A DNA stretch of 64,000 bases from Bacillota bacterium (lineage in GTDB: Bacteria; Bacillota; Bacilli; Paenibacillales; NBRC-103111), in contig JAEWIS010000023.1 of the NCBI GenBank assembly GCA_023386955.1, positions 496,001 to 560,000 of the forward strand, in the 5' to 3' direction. The position numbers were made by a program, and so were the translations under genes. The notes beneath the pieces were generated by a model, which did not search any database, had not been told where the DNA came from, and was given only the letters and a program-made list of their open reading frames with translations. Shown one piece after another: positions 53,392 through 62,364 of this stretch; positions within the stretch are counted from its first letter, which is position 1; every line of letters starts with the position of its first letter.

Positions 53392-54354
53392 ATGGAACCC
53401 TTATCCTTGTATCCGCAGGAATTGGAAAGCAGAGTCCGTACCTTGATCGGCCCGTATGAGGTGCTGGGCAACTACCGGCCCAACAGTCCGCGCACCGGTG
53501 TTTGGAAAGTGCAGTCCCACAGAGATAACCGGTATTATTATGTCAAGGCATATACCCGCAAGCAGCGCTGGCATCCGGAGGTGTATGCATACCAGCACTG
53601 GATTTCCCCCTTGGGCGCTTACGCGCCGGAGCTGGTGAGTGTGTTCGAAGGAGAGGATTGGCAGGCAGTTCTAATCACTTCTATTGAAGGAACGATTATG
53701 CGGGAGACCGAATTAACCCCGGAAGCCTCCCAGTCCGCTTACCGCAAGGCGGGGGAGCTGACCCGGCTTCTTCATGATTCACAATCGGGGGAATGGTTCG
53801 GGCGGCCGGACAAGGACGGGAATCCTATCGAGCTGAGCCACCACCGTGACCCGGTGAAGTATGTGCAAACTGCGGTTCAAGAGCTTGCCGATTCATGCAG
53901 AGCGCAAGAGTTATTGAGCCCTGCCGAAGCGGAGCTGGCGGATTGGGCTCTTCGCCATACGGGTGTCTTCGAGAACGTCAAGCCCGTTCCCATCAGCTGG
54001 GATTCCACGCCGGGCAACTGGATGGTGGACAACCGGGGTATGTTTGCCGGCATGATCGATTTTGAGAATATGCTGTGGGGCATTGATGCAGATACCTTCT
54101 CCATTCTGTTCGAACGGTATTTCGTGGAGGATGCTCTGGAGATGCTGGCTTTTTTCCAAGGCTACGGCATGGAGGCGTTGGAGGCTAAGAGACAGCACAT
54201 CCACATTTGCTGCATCAAAATGGGCTTAGGGGACATTTATTGGGGCACACAGAACCGGTCGGCGCGGATAGTGGACTACGGCAGGCAGCTGCTGGACCGG
54301 ATTCATCAAGGCAAGCTGGTTCCGGATGTTCCGGTTCGGGAGCCGTTGAAGTAA
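53392..54354 (+). CDS. Aminoglycoside-phosphotransferase-like kinase, atypical catalytic loop
   Basis: 320 residues with the APH/choline-kinase fold. N-lobe: TGVWKVQSHRDNRYYYVKAY with the ATP-binding lysine. C-lobe: ISWDSTPGNWMVD where family members have HGDLxxxN; the Asp and Asn are present but the preceding HG is WD-like. The metal-binding IDFENMLWG follows. The ATG has GAGAGGAGAAAGC before it and lies 14 bases after the AraC gene, so they are co-transcribed. Position between a sugar regulator and an arabinofuranosidase suggests a small-molecule or sugar kinase rather than antibiotic resistance; the substrate is unknown. Confidence 0.85.
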   Translation: MEPLSLYPQELESRVRTLIGPYEVLGNYRPNSPRTGVWKVQSHRDNRYYYVKAYTRKQRWHPEVYAYQHWISPLGAYAPELVSVFEGEDWQAVLITSIEGTIMRETELTPEASQSAYRKAGELTRLLHDSQSGEWFGRPDKDGNPIELSHHRDPVKYVQTAVQELADSCRAQELLSPAEAELADWALRHTGVFENVKPVPISWDSTPGNWMVDNRGMFAGMIDFENMLWGIDADTFSILFERYFVEDALEMLAFFQGYGMEALEAKRQHIHICCIKMGLGDIYWGTQNRSARIVDYGRQLLDRIHQGKLVPDVPVREPLK

Positions 54355-54357
54355 AAA

Positions 54358-54398
54358 GCACAATCGGTCAGGATTTGACCAGGATAGACAATTGTGCC
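54358..54398 (+). other. Structured leader between kinase-like and GH51 genes
   Basis: GCACAAT / ATTGTGC flank an inner GGTCA / TGACC hairpin. No T-run follows. It may be an RNA element or processing site before the GH51 message. Confidence 0.4.
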
Positions 54399-54444
54399 GG
54401 GGAAAGCCTCTCCATAGAATGGAGAAAAGGAGATGGATGACCCC

Positions 54445-56820
54445 ATGAAGATAAAACCTGTATTGCATATTGATTGCGGATCGCCGGTTACCCCGCTGAA
54501 CGATTTGTTCGGCATTTTTTTTGAGGACTTGAACCATGCCGCCGACGGGGGGCTGTATGCCGAGCTGGTGCAGAACCGCTCCTTCGAGTTCGACCCCATT
54601 GACCATCCGTCTTATCATGCCTTGATGGCGTGGGAGAAGGTGGAGCGGGGAGGCCAGGCGGAGCTTACGGTGGAAAATGAGGCGCCTCTGAATGCCCGTA
54701 ATCCCCATTATGCAGTGCTGGAGCTGAAGGGACCGGGATCGGCCGGTTTGATGAACACAGGCTTTAACAGCGGAATTTCCATCCGCCAAGGGGAGAAGTA
54801 CCGCTTTTCTTTTTATGCCCGGAGGGAGGGCGGTCTGGAGGAGCGGGTGACGGTTTCGCTTGAATCGGCGGCCGGTGAGGTTTATGCCCATGCACGGCTC
54901 ACAGTGGGAGCTGTGGGGTGGGAAAAATACGAAACTGTGCTGGAAGCGGGGAAGACGGATTTCAGCGGCAGACTGGTTATTCTGGCGGAAGGCCAAGGCA
55001 GATTGTATCTGGACATGGTGTCGCTGTTTCCGGTGAATACCTATCTGGGCCGTGAAAATGGCTTACGGGCGGACATTGCCAAGCTTTTGGCGGATATGAA
55101 GCCGAGGTTTATGCGCTTCCCCGGAGGCTGCCTGGTCCATGACGGCTCCCTGAATGAAGAGGACCGGGATTCCATGTACCGGTGGAAGAACACCTTGGGT
55201 GATCTTGCCCAACGGCCGGCAAGGCGGAACAATTGGCGGTATAACCAAACCCTGGGTTTGGGCTATTATGAGTATTTCCTGTTCTGCGAGGATATCGGGG
55301 CGAAGCCCCTTCCGGTACTGCCTGCCGGATACGATCCCCATCACCAGGCTGCGGTTCCCTTGGACGAGTTGGGACCATGGATCGATGATGCCCTGGATCT
55401 GATTGAATTTGCCAACGGGGCGGCAGATACAAAGTGGGGGGCCGTGCGGGCCTCGCTTGGCCATCCCGAGCCTTTCGGTTTGGAGTATCTGGCTATCGGG
55501 AACGAAGAAGTGGGAGAAGCCTTCTTTGAGCGGTACGCCTATTTTCACCGGGCCATCCGGGAGCGTTATCCAGAGATCCAAATCATCAACAGCAGCGGTC
55601 CTTTCGCCGCCGGCAGCGAATATGACCGGGGGTGGAAGTCCGCACGGGAGAACGGCTCCGATCTGGTGGATGAGCATTATTACCAGTCGCCGGAATGGTT
55701 TCTTGCCAATATGGACCGGTACGACAGCTTCAAGGCGGATGAGCCCAAGGTATTCCTGGGGGAATACGCCACCTGGGGCAATACTTATTACAATGCGCTG
55801 GTGGAAGCTGCCTTCATGACGCGGCTGGAGCGGAATGCCCATGCAGTAGGGTTGGCCTGTTACGCCCCGATGCTCTGCAATGTGGACTATGTCAATTGGA
55901 AGCCGGATATGATCTGGTTTAATAATCATCAGGCCTTCGGTACCGCCAACTATTATGTGCAGAAGCTGTTTATGAACCATCAGGGCGATGAGCTGCTCCG
56001 GGTTGAGGAGGCCGGACTGGGACAGCCGTGCAAGCCTGAGGAAACCCCGGTAACGGGAGGTTTGGCGCTGGTGGCCGACCAGTCGGACGTGGCCTTCGAA
56101 AGCATCAGTCTGACCAATGACGAAACCGGAGAGGTTCTGGAACTGGGCCGTTTCCCCATGCGGCTGTCCAATCTGCCGGAAGTGGAAGCCGAAGGAATTG
56201 CCGCTGCGCTGGAACTGGGCAAAACAGACTGGAGTGCTTACACCCTGCGACTAAAATGCAGGAAGCTGGCCGGGCGCCGCGGGTTTGTGATCCGCTTCGG
56301 CATTACGGACGCGGACAATTTCCTGTATTGGGAGGTAGGAGGCTGGCAAAACCAGGACTCCATTATCGGAGCCCGGGTGAATGGGCGGGGAAGCTGCCTG
56401 ACGCAGAATATGTTTACGCTGGAGCTGGCCAAAGATTATGAGCTGGTGCTGGAGGTGCGGGGACGCAGGATCCGGTCCTTTATCAACGGGCTGCCGGACC
56501 ATCAAACGGAGGACCGTCTTCCCAATGTAGAGCCGCTCTATTTCACCGCAAGCCGTGAGCAGGGCACTGGAGATGTGATTGTCAAAGCGGTGAATATGCA
56601 GGAGCAGCCTCTGAGTGCTCGTGTGATGCTGCAAGGGCTTGGTGTGACGCCAACTGCCGTCCGGATATATGAGCTGGCGGGTTATGCCCTTACAGATGAG
56701 AACAGCTTCGCGGAGCCGGAGCGGATCGTCCCCAAGGAACGCGGCTTCGATATCCAGGCAAACGGCTTTGACTATGAATTTCCGGGTCATTCGGTGACGG
56801 TATTCCGTATTAAACCATAA
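54445..56820 (+). CDS. GH51 alpha-L-arabinofuranosidase
   Basis: 791 residues, long for a one-domain GH51 enzyme and without signal peptide, so intracellular. It begins with the barrel strand NDLFGIFFEDLNHAADGGLY, is interrupted by a carbohydrate-binding-like beta domain at about residues 75-200, resumes with KPRFMRFPGGCLVHDGS, and has the acid/base glutamate in AIGNEEVGEAFFERY at about 352 and the nucleophile glutamate in FLGEYATWGNTYYN at about 438. A second beta domain is at about 560-700. The ATG at 54445 is preferred because GGAG abuts the earlier ATG at 54433. It would release arabinose from imported arabino-oligosaccharides. Confidence 0.92.
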   Translation: MKIKPVLHIDCGSPVTPLNDLFGIFFEDLNHAADGGLYAELVQNRSFEFDPIDHPSYHALMAWEKVERGGQAELTVENEAPLNARNPHYAVLELKGPGSAGLMNTGFNSGISIRQGEKYRFSFYARREGGLEERVTVSLESAAGEVYAHARLTVGAVGWEKYETVLEAGKTDFSGRLVILAEGQGRLYLDMVSLFPVNTYLGRENGLRADIAKLLADMKPRFMRFPGGCLVHDGSLNEEDRDSMYRWKNTLGDLAQRPARRNNWRYNQTLGLGYYEYFLFCEDIGAKPLPVLPAGYDPHHQAAVPLDELGPWIDDALDLIEFANGAADTKWGAVRASLGHPEPFGLEYLAIGNEEVGEAFFERYAYFHRAIRERYPEIQIINSSGPFAAGSEYDRGWKSARENGSDLVDEHYYQSPEWFLANMDRYDSFKADEPKVFLGEYATWGNTYYNALVEAAFMTRLERNAHAVGLACYAPMLCNVDYVNWKPDMIWFNNHQAFGTANYYVQKLFMNHQGDELLRVEEAGLGQPCKPEETPVTGGLALVADQSDVAFESISLTNDETGEVLELGRFPMRLSNLPEVEAEGIAAALELGKTDWSAYTLRLKCRKLAGRRGFVIRFGITDADNFLYWEVGGWQNQDSIIGARVNGRGSCLTQNMFTLELAKDYELVLEVRGRRIRSFINGLPDHQTEDRLPNVEPLYFTASREQGTGDVIVKAVNMQEQPLSARVMLQGLGVTPTAVRIYELAGYALTDENSFAEPERIVPKERGFDIQANGFDYEFPGHSVTVFRIKP

Positions 56821-56828
56821 ACAAAGAA

Positions 56829-56867
56829 GAAGAGAGCGGATGGGTTGAGTGCCCGCTGCTCTCTTTT
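56829..56867 (+). terminator. Terminator of the GH51 gene
   Basis: Arms AAGAGAGC and GCTCTCTT around a 20-base loop with further GG / CC pairing, then TTTAAA. Lies 9 bases after the stop. Confidence 0.65.
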
Positions 56868-56948
56868 AAATTGGGGATGGATTTTCTCCGGGTTAGAAGT
56901 ATGATGATAGCATAGCCTCAATATGTGAATCGGTGGAGGGGTAGTGCT

Positions 56949-57716
56949 ATGTTTGAGAACCATCGGGACAGCATCAGACAATATACTGCGGACGTAAGCC
57001 AGGACAGCGGGGTGCTGGCTGTCATCATCGGCGGCTCCATTGCCCACGGATATGCGACGGAGGCATCGGATATTGATGTAATGCTTGTTGTGCCGGAGGA
57101 GGAATTTGAGAGACGGTTAGCTTCCGGAGACATTCAATTTCTGCACAAGCCGTATCATGTGGACGGGAAATATATCAGTCTGGAATTTATCCGCAAGGTC
57201 ATTGCCACAGGGAATGAAGCAACACGGTATTCCTTTGAAGGCGCTTTCGTAACGTTTTCACGGGTGGAGGGAGTAGAGGAGCTGATCGCCCGGGCGCAAG
57301 CTTATCCCCTGGAGCTTAAGGAGGACAAGATCAACCGGTTTTACGGCCAGTTCAAAGCCTGGCATTGGTACTGCAAGGATGCCTTGAAAAAAGGAAATCC
57401 GTACCTGCTGGATTATGCGGTCTCCAATTTGGTCTTGTTCGGCGGCAGGCTGATTCTGGCCTACAATGAAAAGCTCTTCCCGTACCAGAAATGGTTCCTT
57501 CGGGTACTGGACAGCTGCGAGAACAAGCCTGATTTGCTGATGGAAAAGCTGGGGGCGTTGGTGGAGAAGAAGGGGGTGGCGGAGGTGGAGGCATTTTATT
57601 CGGCAGTGGACGGGTTCTGTGAATGGAATACCAGCGGGAGGCGCTGGCCGAATTTATTTCTGTACGACAGCGAATGGAAATGGATGTATGGGGAGCCGCC
57701 TGTAGCGGATTTGTAA
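56949..57716 (+). CDS. Nucleotidyltransferase-fold protein
   Basis: 255 residues. The minimal nucleotidyltransferase signature is complete: IIGGSIAHGYATEASDIDVM at residues 26-45, with GS and the two catalytic aspartates DxD. The rest is mostly helical (KINRFYGQFKAWHWYCKDAL) as in aminoglycoside- or kanamycin-type nucleotidyltransferase-like proteins. Natural substrates of this group are mostly unknown. The ATG at 56949 has GGAGGGG seven bases upstream; an earlier in-frame ATG at 56925 precedes that site. Single gene. Confidence 0.85.
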   Translation: MFENHRDSIRQYTADVSQDSGVLAVIIGGSIAHGYATEASDIDVMLVVPEEEFERRLASGDIQFLHKPYHVDGKYISLEFIRKVIATGNEATRYSFEGAFVTFSRVEGVEELIARAQAYPLELKEDKINRFYGQFKAWHWYCKDALKKGNPYLLDYAVSNLVLFGGRLILAYNEKLFPYQKWFLRVLDSCENKPDLLMEKLGALVEKKGVAEVEAFYSAVDGFCEWNTSGRRWPNLFLYDSEWKWMYGEPPVADL

Positions 57717-57830
57717 GGCACACCCACTTTATACATAAAAGCCTGTTTTTGCAAAATTACCGTTTTGCACAATCCGCCGCGCTGTTGGCTGCATCTTCTA
57801 TACTATCATCATAGTAAAGAGGTGTATCCA

Positions 57831-58061
57831 ATGGCAGCGTGGCAATGGGCAAAAATCAGAAGGACCATCCACATTTTGAAGAAGCAGCGTGTTGTGCTCC
57901 TGAGGCAGCTGGAGGAAATCAACGAAAATCTGCGTTTGGTGCCGAACCCCAGCCGGGCCAGACGGAAGCTGCTGGAAGCCAGAGTCAACATCAAGGAAGC
58001 TCTCCGGTTGAATGCAAGGGCTCTGCGGAACTTACAAAGCCTCTTTCACGTGCGTCCGTAG
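57831..58061 (+). CDS. Small basic helical protein of unknown function
   Basis: 76 residues, very rich in Arg, Lys, Leu and Glu, almost entirely helical and probably a coiled coil (IRRTIHILKKQRVVLLRQLE, then a break at VPNPSRARR and a second helix to the end). Not recognised. The ATG follows AAAGAGGTGTATCCA, and a strong terminator follows, which supports a real gene. Upstream, two TTTTGCA repeats and TATACT at 57799 may be promoter elements. It could bind nucleic acid or a spore structure, but nothing in the context decides. Confidence 0.7.
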   Translation: MAAWQWAKIRRTIHILKKQRVVLLRQLEEINENLRLVPNPSRARRKLLEARVNIKEALRLNARALRNLQSLFHVRP

Positions 58062-58068
58062 CAGGTAG

Positions 58069-58106
58069 GCGGTCCTGTCCCTTGTGGAGCAGGACCGCTT
58101 TTTTTT
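58069..58106 (+). terminator. Terminator of the small helical-protein gene
   Basis: Perfect 9-bp stem GCGGTCCTG / CAGGACCGC with a 12-base loop and eight T. Confidence 0.9.
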
Positions 58107-58354
58107 GCGGGGGCCGGGGAGGGGACGCGCTTCCCGGCGGGAGGGCTCGTTGTGCTGTCTTGCGGAAAAATCGGCCGTTTTCCATTTCTACGGATCGTGG
58201 GGCCGTTAGTTGATTGTAACCGGGGCTCACGGATGGCAAAACCAGAAAATAAGGTCCTGTGAGTCCGCGAAACTCTAAAAAGAAGGCAATGCGCAAAATA
58301 AGGGATCGTCAGTCCGTTAGACAGGAAGCACGCGTTTCGAAGCCCCATCTACAG
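58107..58354. other. Intergenic spacer with scattered CTAACGGA-type motifs
   Basis: No gene is supported. GCCGTTAG near 58202 and AGTCCGTTAG near 58310 resemble the cores of the repeats at 7059-7505 and 62985-63269. They are too diverged here to form an array. Confidence 0.5.
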
Positions 58355-58390
58355 ACAAAAGCCGCCAGGTAATGCTGTACCGGGCGGCTA
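58355..58390 (-). terminator. Terminator of the FAD oxidoreductase gene
   Basis: On the minus strand: AGCCGCC, a loop, GGCGGCT and then TTTGTC. The arms have one mismatch; it begins four bases after the stop codon. Confidence 0.7.
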
Positions 58391-58393
58391 TCA

Positions 58394-59644
58394 TTACTTC
58401 AGGAAAACCACTCCCTGCCCGCCCAACCGTGCATGCAGCGTATCCATCGGAATCTCCGCAACAGGCAGCTTTTCCTCTACAGCCAAAGAAGCGGCAATGC
58501 CGGCAGCTTGGCCCAGGGCGTAGCAGGTAGGCTGTACCCGCATGGAGGACATAGCCACGTGGGTGGCGGAGATGGAGCGGCCGGCTACCAGCAGTCCCTC
58601 CACATTTACCGGCACCATACAACGGTAGGGGATATCGTAGCCGTCGATGTGGCGCTCGTCGGTTCCTTTTTTGCCATCGGGGGAGTGAATATCGATTTCA
58701 TAGTTGGTCTGGGCCACCACATCCGCGAAGCGCCGGCCGTTCAGCAGATCCTCTTCAGTCAGCGTGTACAAGCCTTCGATCTGGTTGGACTCACGCACGC
58801 CTGTTTGTCCCGCCACATGGGAGAGAATATAGTTTTCAAACCCGTTGCGCTGCAAATAATGAACCACGGAGAACACCTGCTTCAGCGCTTCCTTCTCCGC
58901 ATAATTGGTATCCCGGATCAGACCGCCGTTTCCCTTCACCCGGGTCATGTTCACCAGCAGTGTTCCGTTGCCGCAACGCTCCCAGTACAAGTGCCTGCCT
59001 TGGGGCAGCTCTGCCACAGTTTCGTAGGTGTAACAATCCTCCGGCAAAAAGGGCTTAACCGGTTTGCCCGTATCCTGCATCATAAACATCAGAGTCATGG
59101 GCTGGGTCATGCCGTCTTTATCCCGTCCGCTTCGGATGGGCACTCCTGCTTCCATAGCCACAGCTGCATCCCCGGTGCAATCAATCACCACCTGAGCGGC
59201 AAAGGCCTTAAGACCTTCCCGGGTATGGGCGATCACGCCGGTCACCCGGTCTCCTTCCTTCATAGCGGCTATGAAGGAGGTATGATAGAACACGTCTACC
59301 CCTTCCCGTTCCAATCTGCTGTTCAAATAGTGGCGCAGCTCAAAAGGGGAATATTGCGGCGCAATGGAGTCCTTATGTGTGGCAGGCAGCGCGTCAGGCA
59401 CAGTGTCAGCCACAATCTCCCGGTAGATGCCTGTTGTGTTGCCTACCGGCATATAGATGCTCACGTTCCCCAAGGTTCCCATGCCGCCCAATTGGCCTGA
59501 ACGCTCCAGAAGGATCGTTTTCCGTCCGCATCGGGCTGCGCTGATGGCCGCTGCCGTACCGGCAGGGCCGCCGCCTACCACAAGAATCTCCGTTTCTGCG
59601 TATAAGGGCACTTGCCGCTCCAATGTAATTGTGGTCTGTGTCAT
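58394..59644 (-). CDS. FAD-dependent oxidoreductase (FAD_oxidored family)
   Basis: 416 residues. Dinucleotide-binding Rossmann motif at 19-50: EILVVGGGPAGTAAAISAAR followed by TILLERSGQLGGMGTLG. Second FAD contact in VVIDCTGDAAVAMEAGVP and C-terminal GLLVAGRSISATHVAMSSMR, both typical of Pfam FAD_oxidored proteins found in glycan and sugar-acid loci. The ATG has GGGAGGG 8 bases upstream. Divergent from a LacI-family regulator with a palindromic operator between them, so its expression is probably sugar-induced. The substrate is not deducible. Confidence 0.88.
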   Translation of the reverse strand: MTQTTITLERQVPLYAETEILVVGGGPAGTAAAISAARCGRKTILLERSGQLGGMGTLGNVSIYMPVGNTTGIYREIVADTVPDALPATHKDSIAPQYSPFELRHYLNSRLEREGVDVFYHTSFIAAMKEGDRVTGVIAHTREGLKAFAAQVVIDCTGDAAVAMEAGVPIRSGRDKDGMTQPMTLMFMMQDTGKPVKPFLPEDCYTYETVAELPQGRHLYWERCGNGTLLVNMTRVKGNGGLIRDTNYAEKEALKQVFSVVHYLQRNGFENYILSHVAGQTGVRESNQIEGLYTLTEEDLLNGRRFADVVAQTNYEIDIHSPDGKKGTDERHIDGYDIPYRCMVPVNVEGLLVAGRSISATHVAMSSMRVQPTCYALGQAAGIAASLAVEEKLPVAEIPMDTLHARLGGQGVVFLK

Positions 59645-59674
59645 TGTTTTTTCCCTCCCGTTGATTTCAGCCTC

Positions 59675-59703
59675 ATTATAAAAAATGAAATCGTTTCATT
59701 ATA
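59675..59703. promoter_or_regulatory. LacI-type operator in the divergent FAD/LacI promoter region
   Basis: Inverted repeat AATGAAA-TCG-TTTCATT at 59684-59700, with a central CG as in LacI/CcpA-type operators. On the minus strand a TATAAT box overlaps each side (59698-59703 and 59675-59680), so a bound repressor would block transcription of the FAD gene. Confidence 0.65.
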
Positions 59704-59776
59704 GCTTCATTTTTGTTACATTTATTGTATGGTGTGTTTGCACGCCCTAAGGAAATTGGAAGAGGGAGGCAGGACC

Positions 59777-60847
59777 ATGCCGCGAAGGAAGAAGGTGACG
59801 CTCCGGGAGCTGGCTGCAGATTTGGGCTTGACTGTGCATACGGTCTCCAAAGCGCTCCGCGGGCTTCCGGGCATGTCCGGGGAAACCCGTGAGGCGGTAT
59901 TTCTCCGGGCCAGAGAGCTGGGTTACCGCACCAAAGCCCAGGAGGCGGGGCTGACTGCAGAGCGGTTGCCCTGGGTAGCCGGACCGCCGCGGCGCTTCGG
60001 CATGTTTCTGGACGGGACATTGGATTTTCACCGACATCAGCTGGAGGGGGCGCAGAAGCGGCTGAATGAGCTGGGCTGCGCGCTGCATCCTTTGTTTGTT
60101 CCGCCCGAATTGAGCGGTGAAGCAGCCTTGGAGCAATGGCTGGCGGCCAACGGAGTCCCTTATATGGACGGGATTTTTCTGACCGCCACGCTGCCGGAAT
60201 GGATGGAGCAGCCGTTAATGGCCTTGCCCATGCCCAAGGTCCTGTTAAATTATCCGCCGGCCGCCGCATTGGTGGACAGTGTGATCTGGGATGTAGAGCA
60301 TGCCGTGTATCAGTCGATGGAAGCCCTGCACCGTAACGGGCACCGCAGCGTGTTATATGTAGGGGACAAAGGCCCTCACAGAGGATTCCGGTTACGGTGG
60401 CAGGCATTTTTGGATGCGGCGGAACGGTTGGACATGACGGTGGCGGGGGATACAGGGACTGCGCTGCACAGGGGGAGAGATCAAACCCGGTGGCTGCAGG
60501 AGTTGGGGGAACAGCTGGCCTCCGGCACCTTCACCTGCGTCCTTAGCGCTATCCCCGACACCGCTACCTGGGTGTATATGGCGGCAACCTCCCGGAGACT
60601 GTCTGTACCGGAGGATTTTTCGCTGGTATCCATCGAGAATGCGGCGGTTCCCCATCTGCCTGACCTGTCCCGGCCTATCCTCTTCCAACGGGAAACAGGA
60701 GAACGTGCTGCAGAGCTGATGCTGCGGCGTATTGCCAACCCGCTTCTGCCTTATGAGCATGTACGGCTGCGCGGGCCTTTTCACGAAGGGGAAACCTTGC
60801 GGATCATCCGGGCACCGGATGTTGTTGGGGGCATGAACGGAGCATAA
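59777..60847 (+). CDS. LacI-family transcriptional regulator
   Basis: 356 residues. Helix-turn-helix at about 6-55: TLRELAADLGLTVHTVSKAL then TREAVFLRARELGYR. Effector-binding domain at about 70-345, with MDGIFLTATLP, GHRSVLYVGDKGPHRGFRLR and LRRIANPLLPYEHV. The ATG at 59777 follows GGGAGGCAGGACC; the frame is open to 59729 without a ribosome site. Divergent from the FAD oxidoreductase gene; likely represses that gene and itself through the operator at 59684-59700. Confidence 0.92.
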   Translation: MPRRKKVTLRELAADLGLTVHTVSKALRGLPGMSGETREAVFLRARELGYRTKAQEAGLTAERLPWVAGPPRRFGMFLDGTLDFHRHQLEGAQKRLNELGCALHPLFVPPELSGEAALEQWLAANGVPYMDGIFLTATLPEWMEQPLMALPMPKVLLNYPPAAALVDSVIWDVEHAVYQSMEALHRNGHRSVLYVGDKGPHRGFRLRWQAFLDAAERLDMTVAGDTGTALHRGRDQTRWLQELGEQLASGTFTCVLSAIPDTATWVYMAATSRRLSVPEDFSLVSIENAAVPHLPDLSRPILFQRETGERAAELMLRRIANPLLPYEHVRLRGPFHEGETLRIIRAPDVVGGMNGA

Positions 60848-60887
60848 TCAGCAGTTCAGAAACTTATTTTTCTGCGGAGGCGGTCCT

Positions 60888-61688
60888 TTGAATCCGGTTG
60901 TGCATTATTACGAGCAGTATAATGAAGATGCAAGATTGACCACGGATCACTCCAGAAGGCTCGAGTATATTACCACCACCCATCTTTTGGACAAATACAT
61001 ACCTATAGGCTCGGAACTCTTGGATCTGGGTGCAGGGACAGGCATTTATTCCTTTTATTTTGCCGGAAAGGGCTGTAAGGTTACCTCCACTGATCTGACG
61101 CCCAAACATGTAGAGTTGATCCGGGCTATAATTGCTCAAGAAGGTCTTACCAATATCGTTGCTGAACCGGCTGATGCTACAGACCTGTCCTCCTATGCCG
61201 ACGAAAGATTCGATGCGGTGTTATGTCTGGGCCCCATGTACCATCTTAAAGACCGCGCTGCCCAACTGAACTGTCTCCGGGAATGTATGCGCGTGCTGCG
61301 GCCGGGCGGATTCGTGGGAATCGCTTATGTAAACAGGCTTTTTATTTACCCTCACCTGGTGCGGATGGACCAGCGTTATCTGACCCGTGAATGGATGGAC
61401 CGCATCTTGGATAAGGGGGAGATCAGTGCTTCTGACTCCGATTGCTTCTGGACGGATGCCTATTTTCACTTGCCGGAGGAAATGGAGGCGCTGTGCGGAG
61501 AATGCGGCATCATTCGTCTGGAGCACGCGGCCACAGACGGCATCGGCATGTATATGCGGCAAACGGTTAACGGCTTCACCCCGGAGGAGTTTGCGCTGTG
61601 GGTGGACTATCATCTTCAAACCTGCACTGCACCTTCTACTTTGGGGGCAAGTAATCATGGTTTATACATCGGGCAAAAGCCGTTGTAA
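60888..61688 (+). CDS. Class I SAM-dependent methyltransferase
   Basis: 266 residues. SAM-binding motif I LLDLGAGTGIYSFYF at about residue 44, motif II CKVTSTDLTPKHVEL, motif IV RFDAVLCLGPMYHL and post-motif RVLRPGGFVGIAYVN are all clear. Similar to UbiE/Methyltransf_25-type small-molecule enzymes; the substrate is unknown. The TTG start is supported by GCGGAGG seven bases upstream. Followed after 34 bases by the DJ-1/PfpI gene. Confidence 0.9.
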   Translation: MNPVVHYYEQYNEDARLTTDHSRRLEYITTTHLLDKYIPIGSELLDLGAGTGIYSFYFAGKGCKVTSTDLTPKHVELIRAIIAQEGLTNIVAEPADATDLSSYADERFDAVLCLGPMYHLKDRAAQLNCLRECMRVLRPGGFVGIAYVNRLFIYPHLVRMDQRYLTREWMDRILDKGEISASDSDCFWTDAYFHLPEEMEALCGECGIIRLEHAATDGIGMYMRQTVNGFTPEEFALWVDYHLQTCTAPSTLGASNHGLYIGQKPL

Positions 61689-61722
61689 GCTTAAAATTTG
61701 AAGTCAGCAGAGGAGAATATCA

Positions 61723-62295
61723 ATGGGAACGGTCTTATGTGTCATTACGGAGGATTTTGCGGATTTTGAGATCACACTGGCGCTGCATAAAATCCGGAAT
61801 GTGGGCAAACGGAATGTCGTTACGGTTGGTTATGATAAACAAGCAGTCACCAGTGAATCGGGCTTGACGTATCTGCCGGATATCACGGTGGCGGAGGCCA
61901 TGGAGCTTGCGGATGTAGAAGGGCTGCTGATTCCCGGAGGGCCTATTCTTGAGCAGCGTGCGGAGCTGACGGAGCTGATCCGCAAGCTAAACCGGGAGGA
62001 GAAGCTGCTTGCGGCTATTTGCAACGGACCGCAGTATTTGGGACGTTCCGGTATTTTGGATAACCGGAGCTTCACTACCTCCTGCTCGGAGGAACAGATC
62101 GGCAAGCTTGGTGTTGAGGACCCGTTTCCACGGATCAATTTTATCGAGAAGCGTGTTGTCCGGGATGGCCATGTCATTACGGCCCAAGGACGGGCCTTTG
62201 TAGATTATGCCTTCGCCGTATACGATTATCTGGGTATCTATGATGGGATGGAAGAGAAGCAGGCGCAGCTGTACAAGGATGTGATGGACCGTTAG
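61723..62295 (+). CDS. DJ-1/PfpI family protein
   Basis: 190 residues with the glutamine-amidotransferase-like fold. The nucleophile-elbow cysteine C100 is in LLAAICNGPQYLGRSG, preceded by GLLIPGGPILEQRAEL. Late features are RDGHVITAQGRAFVDYAF. Members include protein deglycases, proteases and stress proteins; the exact role cannot be told. The ATG follows CAGAGGAGAATATCA. Confidence 0.9.
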   Translation: MGTVLCVITEDFADFEITLALHKIRNVGKRNVVTVGYDKQAVTSESGLTYLPDITVAEAMELADVEGLLIPGGPILEQRAELTELIRKLNREEKLLAAICNGPQYLGRSGILDNRSFTTSCSEEQIGKLGVEDPFPRINFIEKRVVRDGHVITAQGRAFVDYAFAVYDYLGIYDGMEEKQAQLYKDVMDR

Positions 62296-62364
62296 TACAG
62301 GAACGGAACAGGGACGTATGAAAAAACCGGAAGCACATTCGGATTGGGTAAAGGGCGGATACTG

